A DNA stretch of 64,000 nt, from assembly GCA_034401795.1 (NCBI GenBank), contig CM067367.1, forward strand, positions 82,755,426-82,819,425. Direction: 5' to 3'. A program made the translations under genes and the position numbers. A model generated the notes under the pieces. The model saw nothing but the letters and a program-made list of their open reading frames with translations. It did not search any database and was not told where the DNA came from. Origin of the DNA: Chaetoderma sp. LZ-2023a (Eukaryota > Mollusca > Caudofoveata > Chaetodermatida > Chaetodermatidae). This document shows positions 33,055-44,400 of this stretch, piece by piece (within the stretch, counting starts at the first letter, position 1; each line of letters begins with the position of its first letter).

Positions 33055-33495
33055 AACCTATATCAAAAGCTAGGATTAGCTGGGATTTTCTTGAAGTTCT
33101 AGATAGCTGGGACTTTCTGGAATAAAATCCAAGCTAAGTGGGATTTTCTTGAACGTTCAAGCAGGCTTGGATTTTCTTGAACATTCAAGCTAGCTTGGAT
33201 TTTCTTGAATGTTCAAGCTAGCTGGAATATTCTTGGATTTTAAGTGGCCAATAACAGGCAAGCTAGCTTGGATTATCTTGAATGTTAAAGTTAGCTCGGA
33301 TTTTCTTGAATGTTCAAGCTACCTGGAATTTTCTTGGATTTTACTTTAACTAGGCCTTTCTTGAATTATCTTGAATTTTATGTGGCCAATACCAGCAAGC
33401 TAATCCAAGCTTTTCCAAGTTATTAAAAGCTGGGATTAGCTGGTTTTTTCAATCTTCACAGAACTTGGATATTCATGAATATCCAAGCTTTTTTT
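33055..33495. repeat. AAGCTAGCTT palindrome cluster, right
   Basis: The same words as the left cluster, including exact AAGCTAGCTT at 33187-33196 and 33260-33269 and many AGCTGGGATTTTCTTGAA variants. It lies outside the 1-kb foldback, about 500 bp from the left cluster. Confidence 0.8.
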
Positions 33496-34184
33496 GGCCT
33501 GGGTAGTAATTAATCATAGCATTTGTAGAATACTACCTTATATATTGGTAACAATAGTCATAATATGCTTTCAGTCAAATTGTGCATGGCTTTTCAGTAT
33601 TTACACTCTCGCTCTTCATCACTGCACCTTTTGTCACATAGCAGTGATGACAACAATATCGCTTGTATCATTATTTTATTACTTTTAAAATATTGTAGAA
33701 TGTAACATTTTGATTAATTTTAACATAGCTATATTTTGGCGAAACCTCTCAGTACTGAAACCGTACAGTACTAAACAAAAGCAATGCAAATTGGAAAGCA
33801 AGTGACAGGTATCAAAGTGAAGATTCAAAATAATCACTTAGTCTATATCTCCTATTACAAGCCTAGGCATGTATTAGAATAGTGATGCAGAAATTTCACC
33901 AGCAGTCTGTCTGAGAAAATGGGTAGGCTTATATTAGGGATTTCCCAAAAATATTGTTTAGTCAACCCCGAATGTTTAAAATCCTCATCAGCCTTACTGA
34001 CAGCTCAAAGTTTAATTTGAACTTGAGCATGTTTAATTGCCTTTATTCATCCAAGCACAGACCTTTCCGTGATTAGAGTTAAAATCAGACAATATATTGC
34101 CAGTCCATTACCAGATCTGACAACAGCATGACATCAGGCTGGTTACAGTATGACTACACACTGACAATAGTTTGACAACAGGTT
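33496..34184. other. Unassigned DNA
   Basis: No gene. A short segment (33905-33960, GTCTGAGAAAATGGGTAGGC then TTATATTAGGGATTTCCCAA) recurs diverged at 38421-38462 and marks an unnamed dispersed repeat. Confidence 0.55.
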
Positions 34185-34633
34185 TTTCGCAAGGTAAATC
34201 TTGATGTAACAAGTTTGCTTGAAATTGGTCAAGTGGTTAATGAGGAGTAGGCTTTTAACTGATTTCCAGAAATTTTCGCAAAATCCATGATGGCCACCGG
34301 AAATATTGAGCAATCAAAATTCTCGTTAGAAGTCTTGAAGCTTACCAGCATAGAATTAGTCCACCCAAGTTTCGCTGAAGTCGGGCCATTTAAATTGAAG
34401 TAGTGTTTTAAATGATTTCTGGAAAGTTTTCGGAAAATCCGAGCTGGCCACCAGAAAGATTGAGCAATCAAAATTCTGAATAGATATTCTGGAGCCTACC
34501 AACATAGGATCCTTCCAGCCAAATTTGGTTGAAATCGGTTAAAGCATAAATGAGGAGATGCGAATTGACGGACAGACAATGGACAGACGCCATGGGATAA
34601 GCGCACTTGGCCCTTCGGGCAAGGTCTGCTAAT
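34185..34633 (+). mobile_element. Array element H6 (H2-type units)
   Basis: Two to three units of the H2 family (GAGCAATCAAAATTCTGAAT, CAGCCAAATTTGGTTGAAAT, CGGTTAAAGCATAAATGAG). The end is GACGGACAGACAATGGACAG, the box GCCATGGGATAA, and a hairpin GGCCCTTCGGGC-centred degraded relative of the H2/H7 terminus. Confidence 0.8.
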
Positions 34634-34695
34634 AAATGATGGAATATTTATTGATGTCAATACTTGGAAAAAGTTTACCAGAACAAGATGCTGAG

Positions 34696-34718
34696 TTTGG
34701 GGAGGGGGGGGGGGGGAG
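34696..34718. repeat. Poly-G tract
   Basis: GGGGAGGGG followed by a run of ten or more G. Simple sequence, and a likely place for assembly-length errors. Confidence 0.9.
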
Positions 34719-34849
34719 TGTAGTATTGTATTAGTCAGTTTTCCCGTTTTTAAAGTGTTAAGAAAGTCTAGGGGTTAACATTGTTGAGTTTGGTGTAAGC
34801 TTCTATTAATGTATAAGTGTTTAATAGGAGGAGTGCATGTGATAAATAG

Positions 34850-35262
34850 AATATCACACCCATTGCCAATAGGCCTTTCCAGTTTTTGCCAAGCCCGGCC
34901 CACCGCTAGCTAAGCTCCACCCACACCTCACTCGTGTTGGATTAATCGATCCATGAACTCCCCGACTATCAATTTCCAGAAAACTATACAGCTAAGCTGT
35001 TAAATACTTTCAAACTAATTTGACTGGGTGCTGTTGCTGCCTATGACAGGAACAGTGCCCGGTCAAATTAGTTTCAAAATATTCAACAGAATTTTTATTA
35101 AATAGCAAAGGTATACAATTTGTACAACAACGCAAGTTCGTCTTCAAATATGTGTTCGAGACGTACTTATCTACGTCATTCATGACATCATTGATTATGA
35201 TGTCATTATACACGTCACGTAGTTAATTATGACATCATATGCTGGATGGATAGAGTGGAAAG
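34850..35262. mobile_element. Foldback family B, copy 9
   Basis: B tail in reverse (CTAAGCTCCACCCACACCTC, GGATTAATCGATCC), core palindrome about 34995-35095 (GCTGTTGCTGCCTATGAC), then TGTACAA and CGTCA-containing segments to about 35240 (GTCACGTAGTTAATTATGAC). Confidence 0.85.
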
Positions 35263-35389
35263 GTTTATTTGTATCAAATTTATCAGACTCATTTAGCTCG
35301 TTCCAAATGAGATATTACTAAACATGTGTGATAAATTTTATACAAAATGTCAACTCTTGTGAGATCCTCTATACATCATAACATGCAAC

Positions 35390-35805
35390 CAATGGAGGAA
35401 TCCAGTTTTAGCTATGCCCTGCCCCTCTCTAGCTAGAGCTCCACCCACGCTTTGCCCATGTTGGCATCAATCCATCCCTGCACTCTTTGAATCTCGGTTT
35501 CCAGAAAACTACACAGGAAAGCTGTTGAATATTTAGAAACTAATCTAACTTGGTGCTAGACAGCAACAGCACCACCCCACCACCACCATACACCCCCCAC
35601 CCCCCAGTCGACTTAGTTTCAAAATAGTCAACAGCATACCTATTAAATAGCAAAGCCATACAATCTGTACAAGCTGACAGACTATTAAGCATTTCAAATG
35701 GACTAAATTGAATCATTCATGATGTAATTGATTATAACGTTCCCCTCCACATCACATCTAGTTGATTATGACATCATATGATTGATGCATAAACTGGATT
35801 CCTCC
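35390..35805. mobile_element. Foldback family B, copy 10
   Basis: Mirror arrangement similar to copy 9: CCAGTTTTAGCTATGCCCTG, CTCCACCCACGCTTTGCCC, core about 35515-35640 with a C-rich insertion (CACCCCACCACCACC) in the stem, then GATTATGACATCATATGATT and AAACTGGATTCCTCCATT. Confidence 0.85.
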
Positions 35806-37126
35806 ATTCTATTCCACATACAATAGGCAGCCTTTTATATATGCTAATTAGTCCATCCCACTTTATAGCCTTCAGCACAATGAGTAGAAATTGATTTCTA
35901 ACAAAGATAGAACTATAACATTTAACTATTTAACTTTTTCAACCACTGATCCATGAAAAACAGGGTTGGCAGCAATTTCCCGGTACAGGAAATACCGGTA
36001 AATATCGTCCCAGGAAACACTCCAAAAAGCAGGAAATACTGGGAAATACTCCAATACTCATTAGAAATGGTTAATTTTAAACTAAATATCTTATTTATAT
36101 TAATCAGAGGGTGTAATATAGAGGCCTATATATAATACAGGTTGACATATGAGATCAAATAGGCAATATAGGCACATCACAGACCTTTTCAACTCTACAT
36201 AGCAGATACAAAACCTACTATTTATTGCACAAACAATGTTAGTGAAATTTTAGAAAGCATTTTCAGCAGAGGCTGCAACAACAACTTCCAGTAAAATTGT
36301 TTCATAATATTAAGAACCGTTTATGTCATGAATGCTTTAGTTAAACTGATAGACAATGCATTAGCATGCTGTACATATATTTTGTGCCATACAATACAAA
36401 TCCATTATACTGCCTTGAATTCCCAGCCTATCTTAACTTAACTTATCATATACTACCCTTATAGGCAAAATGCCTGTAGATAGATGGCGACTACATTATG
36501 CTTATTGCTTAGTTAATTTGTTTCGAGGAAAAGGAAAGATAATGATTGTGTACTGGCTCTTGCGAGTATAAAAAAAATCTGACCAACTACTTCATTTGGT
36601 AAGCTATTCCATTATAACTATTCGTAATTCGGTTTGCAAGAGTTATATTGAAATATAAAGAATATTGATTTAAAATAGAGATCTAAGCTTAATTTAACAA
36701 ACTGCTGGTACACATACACATATCTACAAATTGCTTATTTAGTTAGCCTCAGATTTCTATGTAAATCAATGCTCTGAGCTAGGCTGTCTACAGCACTCAG
36801 CTCATACACAGGAGTGATATTGTTCCACAATGGAAAGCCAGCAAGGTGTCTATTTGGGGATTAACTGATTGAGATGGCAACACATTTCATTCTGTTATAT
36901 ACGATTATATACTAATATTATGTTGTACTATTTAGTATTTATATTATTACAGGCTACAATATGACTGATTAAAACACAGATTTTCACATTATTTTCAACA
37001 TATTCTATAGATTTCAGGTTTAAATAGTACTTAATTTTAACATTTCTGCAACTTCAGAATGAACTGTATTCAGTCATCATATCACTAACTTAGATACAAT
37101 GACATCCCAGAGAATGAATTAGTTAT
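35806..37126. other. Unassigned AT-rich DNA
   Basis: No supported gene or array. 36270-36310 holds a weak B-like core half (GCTGCAACAACAACTTCCAG). Confidence 0.55.
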
Positions 37127-37298
37127 TTAACCTTTTAACACTCAAATTTGTTCAAGCAAATTTCAATTATCTCATAGAAAATATCAGTTATCAAGCCAGT
37201 CACTACCAGTGGTAAATTGTAAAAAATAGTCTTCTCTTGGTCTGCAAATGGACTACTACAGAAGTAATTTTTCAATGACTTGAGTGCTAAAGGGTTAA
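37127..37298. mobile_element. Foldback MITE family A, copy 10 (deleted)
   Basis: TTAA at both edges with CCTTTTAACACTCAAATTTG and GAGTGCTAAAGGG ends. Much of the left arm is missing, so the hairpin cannot form fully. Confidence 0.85.
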
Positions 37299-37331
37299 GC
37301 AAGTACACAGCAATAAGTAAAGACCTCAGAA

Positions 37332-38147
37332 GTAAGTTTACATTCAGTCTTCTCGGATGGGACTTTAAACTGAGGTCCCGTCATACAGTGCCCATCACTG
37401 TGTGAACGTGAGCTAGGGTTAGGTAAGCAAGAAATTTCGGCATAGTCAAAGTAAACCGGATGCTGAATGGATCCCTCCTCGGATGGAACCACGCAACATA
37501 CGGATTACAAAACCAAAACCAAATTGCTAGAATTAGAATCTTTCGGAATTTTCGAGGGGACTATGGAGGGATGTAACCCGGATGACTGATCGAGTTCGTC
37601 CTCGGACGGACAGTCACCATACGGGCTACCTAACCAATCAAAATCAAACAAGTGCGCGCTGGTGCCTGCTCGGATGATGGCCAGAAGACCAAATGGGTCC
37701 CAGGACCCGAAAGACCCCACACCCCAACCTCCCCACTCCCCCCAAAGGGGCCGGGAGGTCTCTGACCTAAAGCCCCCCCCCCCCCCTTGGGTGCATCAGG
37801 TCATAAGACCGTACGCATCTCCCCCGACCCAACACCTACCCCATCCCTTACCCACCCCTGTTAGGTCCAGGTTAGGCCATCCCCATTACACACGCCCAAG
37901 CATGAGGAGCAACAAAAAAAAGCCATGGAAAAGAACAGCAACATGAGACAAAATCGAGAGACAACGATCAACACACACACACACACAGAGAGAGACACAA
38001 GCTAATGCACAAACCGACGTCACAAGAATTCACAAGAATTCAACAGAAACCATAAAGGCCAGGCATGAGTCTAGACCCTAGCATTCGGAACTAGCATATA
38101 AACGCCTCAAATATTACAACACACACACACACACGTAAGTTTACATT
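37332..38147. mobile_element. SINE-like or retro insertion with 13-bp direct repeats
   Basis: GTAAGTTTACATT occurs at 37332-37344 and again at 38135-38147, bracketing about 790 bp of clearly different composition. The insert contains repeated CTCGGATGG-type words (37353, 37479, 37604, 37670), a C-rich stretch with a poly-C run (37772-37786) and ends in (AC)n just before the second repeat. Matching flanks plus a simple-sequence tail look like a target-primed retro insertion. No RT or RNA-polymerase-III promoter was positively identified. Confidence 0.5.
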
Positions 38148-39024
38148 GCATGTTCTGACTGTAGTCAAAGCATTTAATTATTGGATAGGTAATTGTATAG
38201 ATCTACTGAACTCCATGCAAATCTATAGATGGCGATTTACTGTCAAATATCCAGTCATACCTCATATTTCATTGGATGTTCAGTTTTGTCTGTGTGTAGT
38301 GCTGCTTTAGCAGTTAGAAGACAATGTTCCTTATGCATAGGTTTGCAACCTACCGTATTTCCCTTAATTGAAGACGAGGCTTCTATTAGGACAAGAGGTG
38401 TTCAATTTCCAAACCAACATCTCTGAGAAAGTGGGTGGGCTTATATTAGAGTTTTCCCAAAAAAGTTTTCTAAAACTGATACCACGGAAATTCAATGCAT
38501 TTGCTCCCGTAAAAATTCCCACCGCCTATGCATATGTTTAATGTATACCTCAAAACATCACCGGGGAAGTGAAATTATTTGATTTGAGCGCATAAATATT
38601 GCGTATCCTTTAATAAAGGTCATTTATTACATCAAAATTAATCCACAATTTTGATAAAATGGCATCGCAAAAAAATACAAATCACGTGATTCGCCTCCAA
38701 TTGAAGAGTTTATTTTAGAGCGAGTACTCGGATACAAATATTCTGGAATCGGGGACTCGGAACTCGGGAATTTCTATATATTATCATTACGTGATAGGAA
38801 CTGAGTATCATACCGGTCTGAATAACGGGTACCCATTTGATAAATTCCCATTAGCGTATAATATCTCACGAGAACATGCCGCCTCTCATTGCAAGAGCCG
38901 CTGGCTCGCCAACTTAAGAAGCCGGCTATATTGTCGTTCGTTTATAATTGATTTTGGGTCATTTAATGTTGATTGGCATTACAAATTTTAGGCGCAATAC
39001 TGCTTGTTTGGTACATAAATTTGG
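38148..39024. other. Unassigned DNA
   Basis: Includes the dispersed segment at 38421-38462. Open frames 38229-38426 and 38791-38991 have no recognisable domain. Confidence 0.5.
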
Positions 39025-39230
39025 TCTTAAAAAACAGCTTCTGTAGTAGTGGTCGTGGGAAATGTTCATTTGACGACTAAGGCCGTGTTCTCACTAGAGA
39101 CTTAATCAGGAACAACGCCATACCTCAGTATGGCGTTATTTCTGATTAAGTTTCTAGTAAGAACACGGCCTTAGAAGAGAATCTTTTAAAGTTTACCACT
39201 GGAATGATTGGCTCCATTATCGACCCTGAA
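39025..39230. mobile_element. Foldback MITE family A, copy 11, carrying C1
   Basis: Left part AACAGCTTCTGTAGTAGTGG and right part GTTTACCACTGGAATGATTG are family A sequence split by MITE C1. The right arm is lost where family B copy 11 begins. Confidence 0.75.
39078..39173. mobile_element. 92-bp MITE family C, copy C1
   Basis: An almost perfect hairpin with ends AGGCCGTGTTCTCACTAGAG and its complement, flanked on both sides by TA (39078-39079 and 39172-39173). It sits inside family A copy 11 and is therefore younger. TA flanks suggest a Tc1/mariner-type mover. Confidence 0.85.
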
Positions 39231-39234
39231 TAGT

Positions 39235-39548
39235 CAGTATCCATCTATTAATCTGACGTCATATGATGTTATAATCAGCTAAGTGGTGTGGCCCATCTTT
39301 AACTATTAATAGTCCGACACGTACAAATTGTATGCATTTTATGTCTCTACTATTTAATAAACAAGCTGTTGAATAGCAATAGCACCCAGTCAAATTAGTT
39401 TCAAAATATTCAACAGCTTACATGTATAGTTTTCTGGAAGTTGATAGTCGGAGAGTTCAGAGATCGATCGATCCCAACACGCATGTGGTGTGGGTGGAGC
39501 TTAGCTAGATGGGTGGGGCTTAGCTAAAAATAGAATGGGCCATTAGCC
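39235..39548. mobile_element. Foldback family B, copy 11
   Basis: TCTGACGTCATATGATGTTA, ATTTAATAAACAAGCTGTTG, a core reduced to the right arm (CACCCAGTCAAATTAGTTTC), then GATCGATCGATCCCAACACG and GTGGGGCTTAGCTAAAAAT. Confidence 0.85.
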
Positions 39549-40013
39549 AAACAAGCATTGTGAAAATTAAAATCTGGTCAATAAAAAGAAGAATTTGATA
39601 AATCAATGGCTAATGATTAAAATCATATTGTACATAGATTTCTAAAATTAATTACGAGCAATTATTCATGAAGAACTTGTATTATATATTTTATTTTATT
39701 TTAATCAATTAATAACCATTTCAGTCATGAAATTCAAAGTGTTAAAAGCACCTATCTAGATATTAACTAGTAAATATTTTGAAACCAATTTGCTGCATTA
39801 GTTGTAACAGCTTCCAGGCAAACTAGTTTCAAACTATTCACCAGGATCCTGGCTCTTATCTGTAGTGATCGGTTGAAAGGTTTAGCGTACTGGCCCTAAC
39901 CGACGTAAACATCGTAAAACCATGACTAAAACAACTAAGATTTGGCTAACAATAGCTATAGATAGCTAATAAATTGGCTAAACCTTTGCAAAAGCCATTT
40001 CTGCTCCTCAGTC
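39549..40013. other. AT-rich DNA with one small B-like core
   Basis: A short palindrome (about 39770-39845, TTTTGAAACCAATTTGCTGC / complement) resembles the B core. The rest is unassigned. Confidence 0.55.
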
Positions 40014-40258
40014 TTAACCCTTTAAACAACGAATTTGTTCAAGAAAATTTCAATTTTCTCACATAAAACGTCCATTTGCAAAACAAGAGAAGACTATTTT
40101 TTTTTAATTTACCACTGGAATGACTGGTTCAGTTATTGAGCCAGTCATTCCAGGGTAAATTTTCAAAAGTAGTCTTCTCTTGGTCTGCAAATGGGCATTT
40201 CTCAAGACCACTAGTTTGCAGAAGCCGTTTTTGGCTGATATAAGTGTTAAATGGTTAA
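40014..40258. mobile_element. Foldback MITE family A, copy 12 (near full length)
   Basis: 245 bp from TTAA to TTAA, with CCCTTTAAACAACGAATTTG on the left, CTGGTTCAGTTATTGAGCCA in the centre and GGCTGATATAAGTGTTAAAT on the right. Confidence 0.9.
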
Positions 40259-40849
40259 AGATGGTGGCAATGTCATGTTTAATATCTGAAACACAATCAC
40301 CTACAATCACCTGTCAAGTTGAAGGTCAGACACAGCCAAAGGCAACCCATACAATGTAGCAAATTAAAAGCAGGAAATGTTGAAATATATATATATATAT
40401 ACATGTATATAACCTTATTACAGCGTCGCCGGAAGCATGGATTCAAAATTCAGAGCTACTTAATTGCAATGTAATGTTATCAGTATTCTGATCAGAAAAT
40501 GTGTTCCCCTTGCAGCTGATTTTAACCGAGAATAATTGAATAATAACATCAATTCTTACTTTTGCTAATATGTGACTTAAGATAAAGTTTGGATAACATT
40601 CTTATCAAAAACCTATTTTCAAAGACCAGAACTAGAACAAATATTGGTGAAAATTAACAGCGCATATGGACATGATATCTGGCTTAGCTATGTTCAGGAA
40701 AATTAAAATGTCCACCTACAAATAGAGTTAGCAACGTACTTTGCATGGTATTGTATTTCTATGACCCAAGGATTATTCATTTCAAATTTGGTTGCACTTG
40801 ACCAAGTTGTTCATGAGAAAGTGCTTAACGGTACAAGTATGAACATGTG
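40259..40849. other. Unassigned DNA with (AT)n
   Basis: An AT dinucleotide run at about 40387-40402. No gene. 40765-40830 (ATTTCAAATTTGGTTGCACT then TGACCAAGTTGTTCATGAGA) resembles the end of an H-type unit leading into the microsatellite. Confidence 0.55.
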
Positions 40850-41012
<163 letters not shown>

Positions 41013-41184
41013 CAACTGAGCGGCCGAGCATCAGACAGACAGACAGACAAACAGGCAAGCAGGCAGGCAAACAAACAGACATGGAGGCAGGCAGACAGAT
41101 GGATGGAAAGACGAACGAACTGATGGATGGACAGATGACTAGACAAACAGACGGACAATAATAAATATTTAGACAAGCCAAGAA

Positions 41185-41397
41185 GAACTGCTTCTCAACA
41201 GCAGTCATCTTGAGGAATGTACATTTGCAGGCCATGAAGACCGGTTTTTTATAATCTACCCGTGGAATTCCTGGCTCGATGGGGGGAGCCAGTCATTCCA
41301 GTGAAAGGTTTTCAAAAATATTATTCTCTTGTCTTGCAAATGAACATTCAGTAAGTAAATGTTTTGATTTTCTTGACCAATTTTGATGATTAGGTTT
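41185..41397. mobile_element. Foldback MITE family A, copy 13
   Basis: CATTTGCAGGCCATGAAGAC ... CTTGTCTTGCAAATGAACAT arms around CTCGATGGGGGGAGCCAG. It belongs to the sub-type ending in TTGACCAATTTTGATGATTA. Confidence 0.8.
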
Positions 41398-41744
41398 ACA
41401 AGCGGAAACACCTGGCACCAAAACCAGCGACTATAACATACCCAGCTGGCCATGAAACATTAAATCCCAATTGTCAACAGGTGGCATATTACAAGTGACA
41501 TATGACTCCATTATAAAACCCCTATAACATGTCTCTTGTGGCTTAACAATGTAACAACAATACAACTCACCATCTATCTTATGTAATCAGGAAATCGGTC
41601 AATGAAATGCGCAAGTCAATACAACACTAGTCTTATAATGTCAAGCTTAGGAAGATTATTACATGAATTATGTCTTCTGTTTGGAGGCTTCTCTCACAAT
41701 AATGCATTCTGGGTAAAAGATGCTTATGATTTGTTTTAAACCAT
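41398..41744. other. Unassigned DNA
   Basis: No feature recognised. Confidence 0.5.
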
Positions 41745-42000
41745 TAACTCTTGAAATTCTGGGTCTCAATTTCAAGACAGCCATGCAGCAAAGCTTTTGA
41801 ATATTTTGAAACTAATTTGACTGGAGCCTCTAGCTGCCTTAAGCCGCTATAGGGATCAAGAAGTCAGCTAAGGCCGTGTTCTCACCGGAGAGTTAATCAG
41901 GAATAATGACGTACCTAAGCATTGCGCTATGCCGGTTAAATCTCCAGTGAGAACACAGCCTTAGTTTCAAATTATTCAACAGAATACGCCATGCATCATA
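41745..42000. mobile_element. Foldback family B-like core carrying C2
   Basis: GAATATTTTGAAACTAATTT then GACTGGAGCCTCTAGCTGCC forms the left arm; TAGTTTCAAATTATTCAACA forms the right arm after MITE C2. The insertion interrupts the right arm. Confidence 0.8.
41869..41963. mobile_element. 91-bp MITE family C, copy C2
   Basis: The same ends as C1 (AGGCCGTGTTCTCACCGGAG and complement) between TA dinucleotides at 41869-41870 and 41962-41963. The middle is less palindromic than in C1. It is inserted in a family B core. Confidence 0.85.
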
Positions 42001-42029
42001 AAGAATGTGTCATTTCAGGTTTGTACGGG

Positions 42030-42202
42030 TTAACCATCCCCACTCTGGTGTCAACATTCTATCTTTTACTGTGACTATAGCAAAGAAACTGGTGTACATT
42101 TTGCAACATCTTCAAACCAAATTTGTTGAAAAATGAACACCAGTTCATCTTTTAAGTTAGTTTGAAAATTGAAAATTTTGACATCCGCGGGATAAGGGTT
42201 AA
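42030..42202. mobile_element. TTAA-flanked MITE family D, copy D2
   Basis: TTAACCATCCCCACTCTGGT ... GATAAGGGTTAA with inner TGGTGTACATTTTGCAACAT and AACACCAGTTCATCTTTTAA. It matches D1 and D3. Confidence 0.85.
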
Positions 42203-42310
42203 GGGGTAAGAATATTCAATAAGAGCCTGTGAAATAAGCTTGCGGAGAGTCATTCAGATTTACAATCAAAGCTGCACCCCATCCCCATATCAGCAAGCAT
42301 TTTGCAGGAT

Positions 42311-42465
42311 GTAATACCAAAATTCCATGTTTTGTCCGTTCACCCCAAAATCAGTCATGCGTGACTGATGTAAAAATAGTGTGGCCACAAAATTTGCGGA
42401 ACATAGGTACCAAAATTCCGAGGTTTCTGCCAACCAAAATCAGTCATGCATGAATGATGGAAAAA
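42311..42465. repeat. Two-copy tandem repeat, period about 98 bp
   Basis: TACCAAAATTCCATGTTTTG ... AAAATCAGTCATGCGTGACT is followed by TACCAAAATTCCGAGGTTTC ... AAAATCAGTCATGCATGAAT. Confidence 0.75.
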
Positions 42466-42474
42466 CTTTTAACA

Positions 42475-42714
42475 TTAACCCTTTAATGGTCATACCGGGC
42501 AAAACCGGCCTCTGCTATGGTCTTATGGAATGCCCATTTACTGGCCAAAAGAATACAATTTTTGAAAATTTACCACTGGAATGACTGGCTCGATAATCGA
42601 GCCAGTCATTCCAGTGGTAAATTTTCAAAAATAGTCTTATGTTGGCCCATAACTGGCCATTCACTAAGAAAATATTTAAAATTTATTGACCAAATTTGAC
42701 CATTAAAGGGTTAA
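42475..42714. mobile_element. Foldback MITE family A, copy 14 (reference copy)
   Basis: 240 bp, the cleanest copy. TTAACCCTTTAATGGTCA at the left and TGACCATTAAAGGGTTAA at the right are exact complements. The centre is CTGGCTCGATAATCGAGCCA, flanked by long matching arms (AAATTTACCACTGGAATGA and complement). TTAA at both edges plus a CCC start suits a piggyBac-mobilised MITE; that is an inference. Confidence 0.92.
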
Positions 42715-43559
42715 GCGCCTCTTTGGGTGGTGTACAATTATCCTGTCATGTGTCATCCAATTCTCTATCAAACATGTCAAACAGTACAAGCTGTAGCAAC
42801 AAGATTTTCGGGATGTACATATGTAAGTAGAACCGCGTGAACAGGAAGATGCCACCGGCTCAACAAGACTGGCTAACTAGATGATGATGTATGTTTGGGA
42901 ACAAAATTTAATTCCCTGCCAGGATATAATAACTATTTTGAGGCCAGAAAAGGCATGGCCTATGACGACAATGACACACGATAATCTACAGCTGTGCGTG
43001 GCAAAACATCCGCAGCTGTGACTAGATAATGTCACGCTATCCCTCAGTAATGACAGACAATAGTCGGGTGGCTAATCAAATACAGATGGACTCACGGTTA
43101 ATAAGACTTACATATGGATGGAGAGACAGAAAAATTAATAGGTTCTATCTACCAACCAGGCCAATGTCACTAACTGTCCCCAAATAGAACACAAACTTTC
43201 AAATGAAAATCAACAGGCAAACAGGAATAGGCTTCTTTATGAAGACCCATGGGAAATCTATTAAATGAAGTTTCATCAATGTACAGTACAGCTTAGAAAC
43301 AATTTAAAACGTTTAAAAAGCAAAATAAAACACTTGCATATTTTTTAAATAATTGAATTGGAAGACATTGCTGCCTACGGCTGCAATGTCTTCCAATCCA
43401 ATTATGTCCAAAATACTCTTAGATCGTGATCAAAATTGGACTAACTAACATGTTTCTGTTTTTATATTGGAAACAGTGTAACTTATTTATGAGCTGTACT
43501 GTACTCCAGTAAAAACTACGTTATTGAATAAAAGTATGAATGCACACTTGAATAGTCAG
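42715..43559. other. Unassigned DNA with one hairpin
   Basis: A hairpin at about 43335-43420 has arms GAATTGGAAGACATTGCTGC and GCAATGTCTTCCAATCCAAT. It belongs to the same kind as 52240-52325. No gene found. Confidence 0.6.
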
Positions 43560-43945
43560 CAAATGTAGTGATCTGATACAGCACTCAAACATATGACGTC
43601 ATAATCAATAATGTCTCATATAGGCTGACGTCACAATCATAATGGCATATCATAGCTCTATCATGAAGCTCAAAAACTCTGTCAAGTGAATTGATTTCTA
43701 TGTCTTTGATCAATTTACCAAATTTGTTGCTGCCGTAACAGCCCCCAGTCGAATTGGTTTCAAAATATTGCCTGTATAGTTACATTGAAATTGGGATTAT
43801 GGGAATTCAGTGTTTATAAATCAATCACAGGCGCAAAAAACGTGGGCAGACTTAGCTAGAAATTGGCAGAGCCTAGCTAGAAATAGGCGGAGCATGGGCC
43901 AGAAATGGGTGGGGCATAACTAGAAATAGATCTGTTTATTAGAGT
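43560..43945. mobile_element. Foldback family B, copy 12
   Basis: Two CRE-like sites (ATATGACGTCATAATC near 43598 and GCTGACGTCACAATC near 43625), a short core (43725-43770) and the tail with GGGCAGACTTAGCTAGAAAT and GGGTGGGGCATAAC. Confidence 0.85.
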
Positions 43946-43959
43946 TGTTGTGTATTTAT

Positions 43960-44115
43960 ACGCCTTCAACTCTTTGAAACCTGAATTCCAAGAATCTCAA
44001 TTTCACGTTAACTATAAGAGTAAGCTGTTGAATATTTCGTAAATAATTGGACAGGAACATGATGTTGCTGACATAGCAACAGCTTCGAGTCAAATTACTT
44101 TCAAAATTTTCTACA
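43960..44115. mobile_element. Foldback family B, core (copy 13)
   Basis: AGTAAGCTGTTGAATATTTC and the right arm GAGTCAAATTACTTTCAAAA with a GATGTTGCTGACATAGCAAC centre. Confidence 0.75.
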
Positions 44116-44224
44116 GAATACTTCTTGGCGTTCTTGCGAAATAGAGAATTTCTCATTGCTGGTCTGTATAAGTTAATTATCCCTTTAGCTGTCTTAATGC
44201 TGGGTTTTTTGCAGACAACATATT

Positions 44225-44400
44225 TCAGAGGTTATATCTCTAAACCTGCTGAATATTTTGAGAACAATTTGAGTGAAAGTTGTTGGTGGCTTAGCCACCA
44301 ACAACTTTCATTCAAATTATTTTCAAAATATTCAGCAATTCAAGAATTCTTGCTCATTGAAATTATTGTCTGGTGGCTTGCAGTAGCGAGACGGTTAATA
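44225..44400. mobile_element. Foldback family E, copy E1
   Basis: GCTGAATATTTTGAGAACAA, GTGAAAGTTGTTGGTGGC, then GCCACCAACAACTTTCATTC and the complement. Right flank TTGTCTGGTGGCTTGCAG is shared with E3 and, in complement, with E2. Confidence 0.85.
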
